Source: DUPU01 sp050952465 (lineage in GTDB: Bacteria > Bacillota > Dehalobacteriia > Dehalobacteriales > Dehalobacteriaceae). From it: a DNA stretch of 64,000 bases. Below, in pieces: positions 61,985 to 64,000 of the stretch; position 1 is the stretch's first letter, and each line of letters opens with the position of its first letter. The notes beneath the pieces were generated by a model that was not told the origin of the DNA, ran no database searches, and saw only the letters and a list, made by a program, of their open reading frames with translations. The stretch is from positions 1 through 64,000 of the forward strand of contig JBMNKZ010000008.1 in the NCBI GenBank assembly GCA_050952465.1, written 5' to 3'. The position numbers and the translations under genes were made by a program.

Positions 61985-62128
61985 TTATGTTTAAAATGAT
62001 TTGTTTTTGGTCATAAAATTTGCTAAGATAAATAAAGTAATTTAGACTATTATCTGTTTAATATGGCAGGAGAAATAGGTCGAGAAGCGAACTTAAGTTA
62101 AATTAAGGTTAAGTGGAGGAGTTTTTCC

Positions 62129-63817
62129 ATGAGTATTGTGAAAAACATTGAAAAACAGATCAAAGAGTTGATAGGAAAAGCTGTCAATAAGGCGAAAGAA
62201 GCTGGGACATTAAATTTTTCCTTGGTACCGGAATATGTTTTGGAGGTGCCGCGGGAAAAGGTTCATGGGGATTTTGCCGCGAATATTGCTATGCTTATGG
62301 CTAAAGAAGCCAAAATGCCGCCACGAAAGATTGCAGAAATCATTGTTAATAGCTTTGATCGTCAGGGGACTTTGGTTGAGAGAATTGAGATTGCCGGCCC
62401 GGGATTTATTAATTTTTATTTAGACCATTCCTGGGTATATAGAGTACTGCCCATAATTTTGGAAGAGGGCGACGATTATGGCAAATCTAACTTTGGCGGA
62501 GGAAAAAAGGTGCAGGTGGAGTTCGTCAGTGCCAATCCTACCGGAGTTCTACATATGGGCAATGCCCGAGGTGCAGCTTTAGGTGATTCTTTAGCTAGTG
62601 TCTTGGATGCGGCCGGTTTTGATGTTACTAGGGAATTTTTTATTAATGATGCGGGCAATCAAATCGAGAAATTTGCCAGATCTTTAGAAGCCCGGTATTT
62701 ACAGTTATTAGGAGAAGATGTTCCTTTTCCTGAGGATGGTTATCATGGATTGGACATCATTGATACGATGCAAGGGTTAATCGACCTGCAGGGTGACAAA
62801 TACAAATCCATGGATGCGGAATTACGCCGGGAATTTTTGGTTAAATATGCCTTGGAGGAGAAAATATCTAATATTCGCAAGACATTGGAAGACTTTGGTG
62901 TCTATTATGATGTGTGGTTTAGCGAGCAGACCTTACATGATAACGGAGAAGTAACTAATACTGTTGAGCAATTAAAAAAGGACGGGCATATCTATGAAAA
63001 GGAAGGGGCCTTATGGTTTAACACCACCCAGTTCGGTGATGAAAAAGATGAAGTAGTGGTTCGTTCTAATGGGGTGCCTACATATTTTGCCGCTGATATT
63101 GCATATCATAAGAATAAATATAACCGGGGTTTTGAACAGGTGATTAATATTTGGGGGGCCGATCACCATGGCCATGTACCCCGAATGAAAGGTGCCGTCA
63201 AAGCTTTAGGCTATGATCCTGATCAATTGACGGTGATTTTGATGCAATTGGTGCGCTTGTTCCGAGGAGGAGAAATTCTTCGCATGTCAAAGCGAACAGG
63301 CACTTATGTTACTTTAAATGAACTAATGGAAGAAGTAGGCCGGGATGCGGCGCGTTACTTTTTTGTGATGCGCAGTCCGGACAGTCAAATGGACTTTGAT
63401 TTAGATTTGGCTAAATCAGAGTCTGCAGATAACCCGGTTTACTATGTGCAGTATGCTCATGCCCGAATCTGCAGTATCTTAAGACAAGCGGAGGAAATGG
63501 GATATACTTTGCCAAAGGGTTCGGAGCATTCTTTGGACTACCAAGTGCTGTCTGACCCTTCTGAGATAATGCTCTTACGTAAAATGGCGGATCTCCCTGA
63601 TGAAATTGTCTCAGCAGCTCAGAATTTAGCACCGCACCGGATGACGGGTTTTGCCCATGACTTGGCAAGCCTTTTCCATGTTTTTTATACCAACTGTCGG
63701 GTGTTGACAGATGAACCAGAGGTTCGAAACGCCCGGTTGCTTTTAACTAAAGCAACCGGAATATGTATTAAAAATGTTTTAAAGCTAATAGGGGTATCGG
63801 CACCGGAGAGAATGTAA
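62129..63817 (+). CDS. argS: Arginyl-tRNA synthetase
   Basis: Class I aminoacyl-tRNA synthetase of 562 residues, the normal length. The N-terminal Add1 domain (1-115) recognises the tRNA D-loop. The catalytic core has SANPTGVLHMGNARGAALGD (HIGH motif as HMGN, about 131-150) and RMSKRTGTYVTL (KMSKS-like, about 386-397). The C-terminal DALR anticodon-binding domain ends in the usual hydrophobic M. Ribosome site GGAGGAG. It is monocistronic within the window. No T-box leader is visible in the 230 bases upstream. Confidence 0.97.
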   Translation: MSIVKNIEKQIKELIGKAVNKAKEAGTLNFSLVPEYVLEVPREKVHGDFAANIAMLMAKEAKMPPRKIAEIIVNSFDRQGTLVERIEIAGPGFINFYLDHSWVYRVLPIILEEGDDYGKSNFGGGKKVQVEFVSANPTGVLHMGNARGAALGDSLASVLDAAGFDVTREFFINDAGNQIEKFARSLEARYLQLLGEDVPFPEDGYHGLDIIDTMQGLIDLQGDKYKSMDAELRREFLVKYALEEKISNIRKTLEDFGVYYDVWFSEQTLHDNGEVTNTVEQLKKDGHIYEKEGALWFNTTQFGDEKDEVVVRSNGVPTYFAADIAYHKNKYNRGFEQVINIWGADHHGHVPRMKGAVKALGYDPDQLTVILMQLVRLFRGGEILRMSKRTGTYVTLNELMEEVGRDAARYFFVMRSPDSQMDFDLDLAKSESADNPVYYVQYAHARICSILRQAEEMGYTLPKGSEHSLDYQVLSDPSEIMLLRKMADLPDEIVSAAQNLAPHRMTGFAHDLASLFHVFYTNCRVLTDEPEVRNARLLLTKATGICIKNVLKLIGVSAPERM

Positions 63818-63835
63818 AGAATAGGTTTAACCTGA

Positions 63836-63905
63836 CAAACTTGGCGGAAGTCTAACACCAACTAAGTCATGATTTGCAGTTCAAAAATTCAGATGGAGTA
63901 AAAGA
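63836..63905. repeat. Dispersed intergenic repeat, type B copy 2
   Basis: GGCGGAAGTCTAACACC, AACTAAGTCATG, GCAGTTCAAAAA and CAGATGGAG blocks are shared with 35757-35830, the CAGATGGAG block being on the other side there. The last 180 bases of the window hold nothing else I can identify. Confidence 0.55.
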
Positions 63906-64000
63906 ATTTCCACCTTAATTAAGAACTTGCTTCAAAATTACAATTGAAGTCTATGGAGAAAAGGGATAAAATATATAAGGCATTTTGACAGGAAGTGCAA

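Noticed and set aside
61898..62128. Possible T-box leader for argS
   Set aside because: No specifier loop, T-box sequence or terminator/antiterminator pair. The hairpin there terminates the sigma operon.

Overview
The window is about 64 kb of roughly 40% GC DNA from a low-GC Gram-positive anaerobe, most likely a clostridial (Peptococcaceae-like) Firmicute. The clues are AGGAGG-type ribosome binding sites with many TTG/GTG starts, sigma-A promoters, an L-box lysine riboswitch, a CIRCE element, FprA and Hcp (anaerobic NO/O2 defence), a sufCB-only Fe-S assembly pair and a selenoprotein. No rRNA, tRNA, CRISPR or prophage was seen. There is one insertion sequence.

Layout. 1-10.7 kb: tail of an unknown gene, Usp, FprA flavoprotein, ornithine cyclodeaminase-like protein and ZIP transporter; then a minus-strand operon of ICMT-like membrane protein, GH3-family adenylating enzyme and GGDEF/HD-GYP protein; a relic of an ABC ATPase; a BaiN-like flavoprotein. 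10.8-19 kb: ribosomal protein L25/CTC, an FHA - FtsW/RodA - PBP cluster, pyridoxamine kinase, a hidden HesB-like selenoprotein with in-frame UGA, EamA transporter, cold-shock protein and DEAD-box helicase. 19-25 kb: Hcp with an Rrf2 regulator, a CBS protein, an IS3-family element sitting inside a former terminator, TPM and LemA proteins. 25-32.7 kb: DUF2179 protein, lysine riboswitch with lysA, UPF0182 protein, diguanylate cyclase, CAP-domain protein.

32.9-43.2 kb is a complete Tad/Flp pilus locus: two tandem GEMM-I (cyclic dinucleotide) riboswitches, each with its own terminator, two Flp pilins, a prepilin peptidase, TadE/TadG-like pseudopilins, CpaB, CpaE, TadA/CpaF, TadB, TadC and three trailing genes of unknown role. 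With two GGDEF proteins in the window this is a strong cyclic-dinucleotide/pilus theme. The first riboswitch has A and the second G at the position I align with the ligand-discriminating base 20.

43.2-64 kb: sufC-sufB behind an inverted-repeat operator, htpG behind CIRCE (the same hairpin ends the suf operon), an Asp-rich secreted protein, tetraprenyl-beta-curcumene synthase convergent with a polyprenyl diphosphate synthase (C35 terpenoids), an unknown protein, a 2,712-residue cyclic beta-1,2-glucan synthase-like enzyme, an ECF sigma/anti-sigma pair and argS. A dispersed family of short intergenic repeats carrying the core CAACTAAG or AACTAAG occurs four times.
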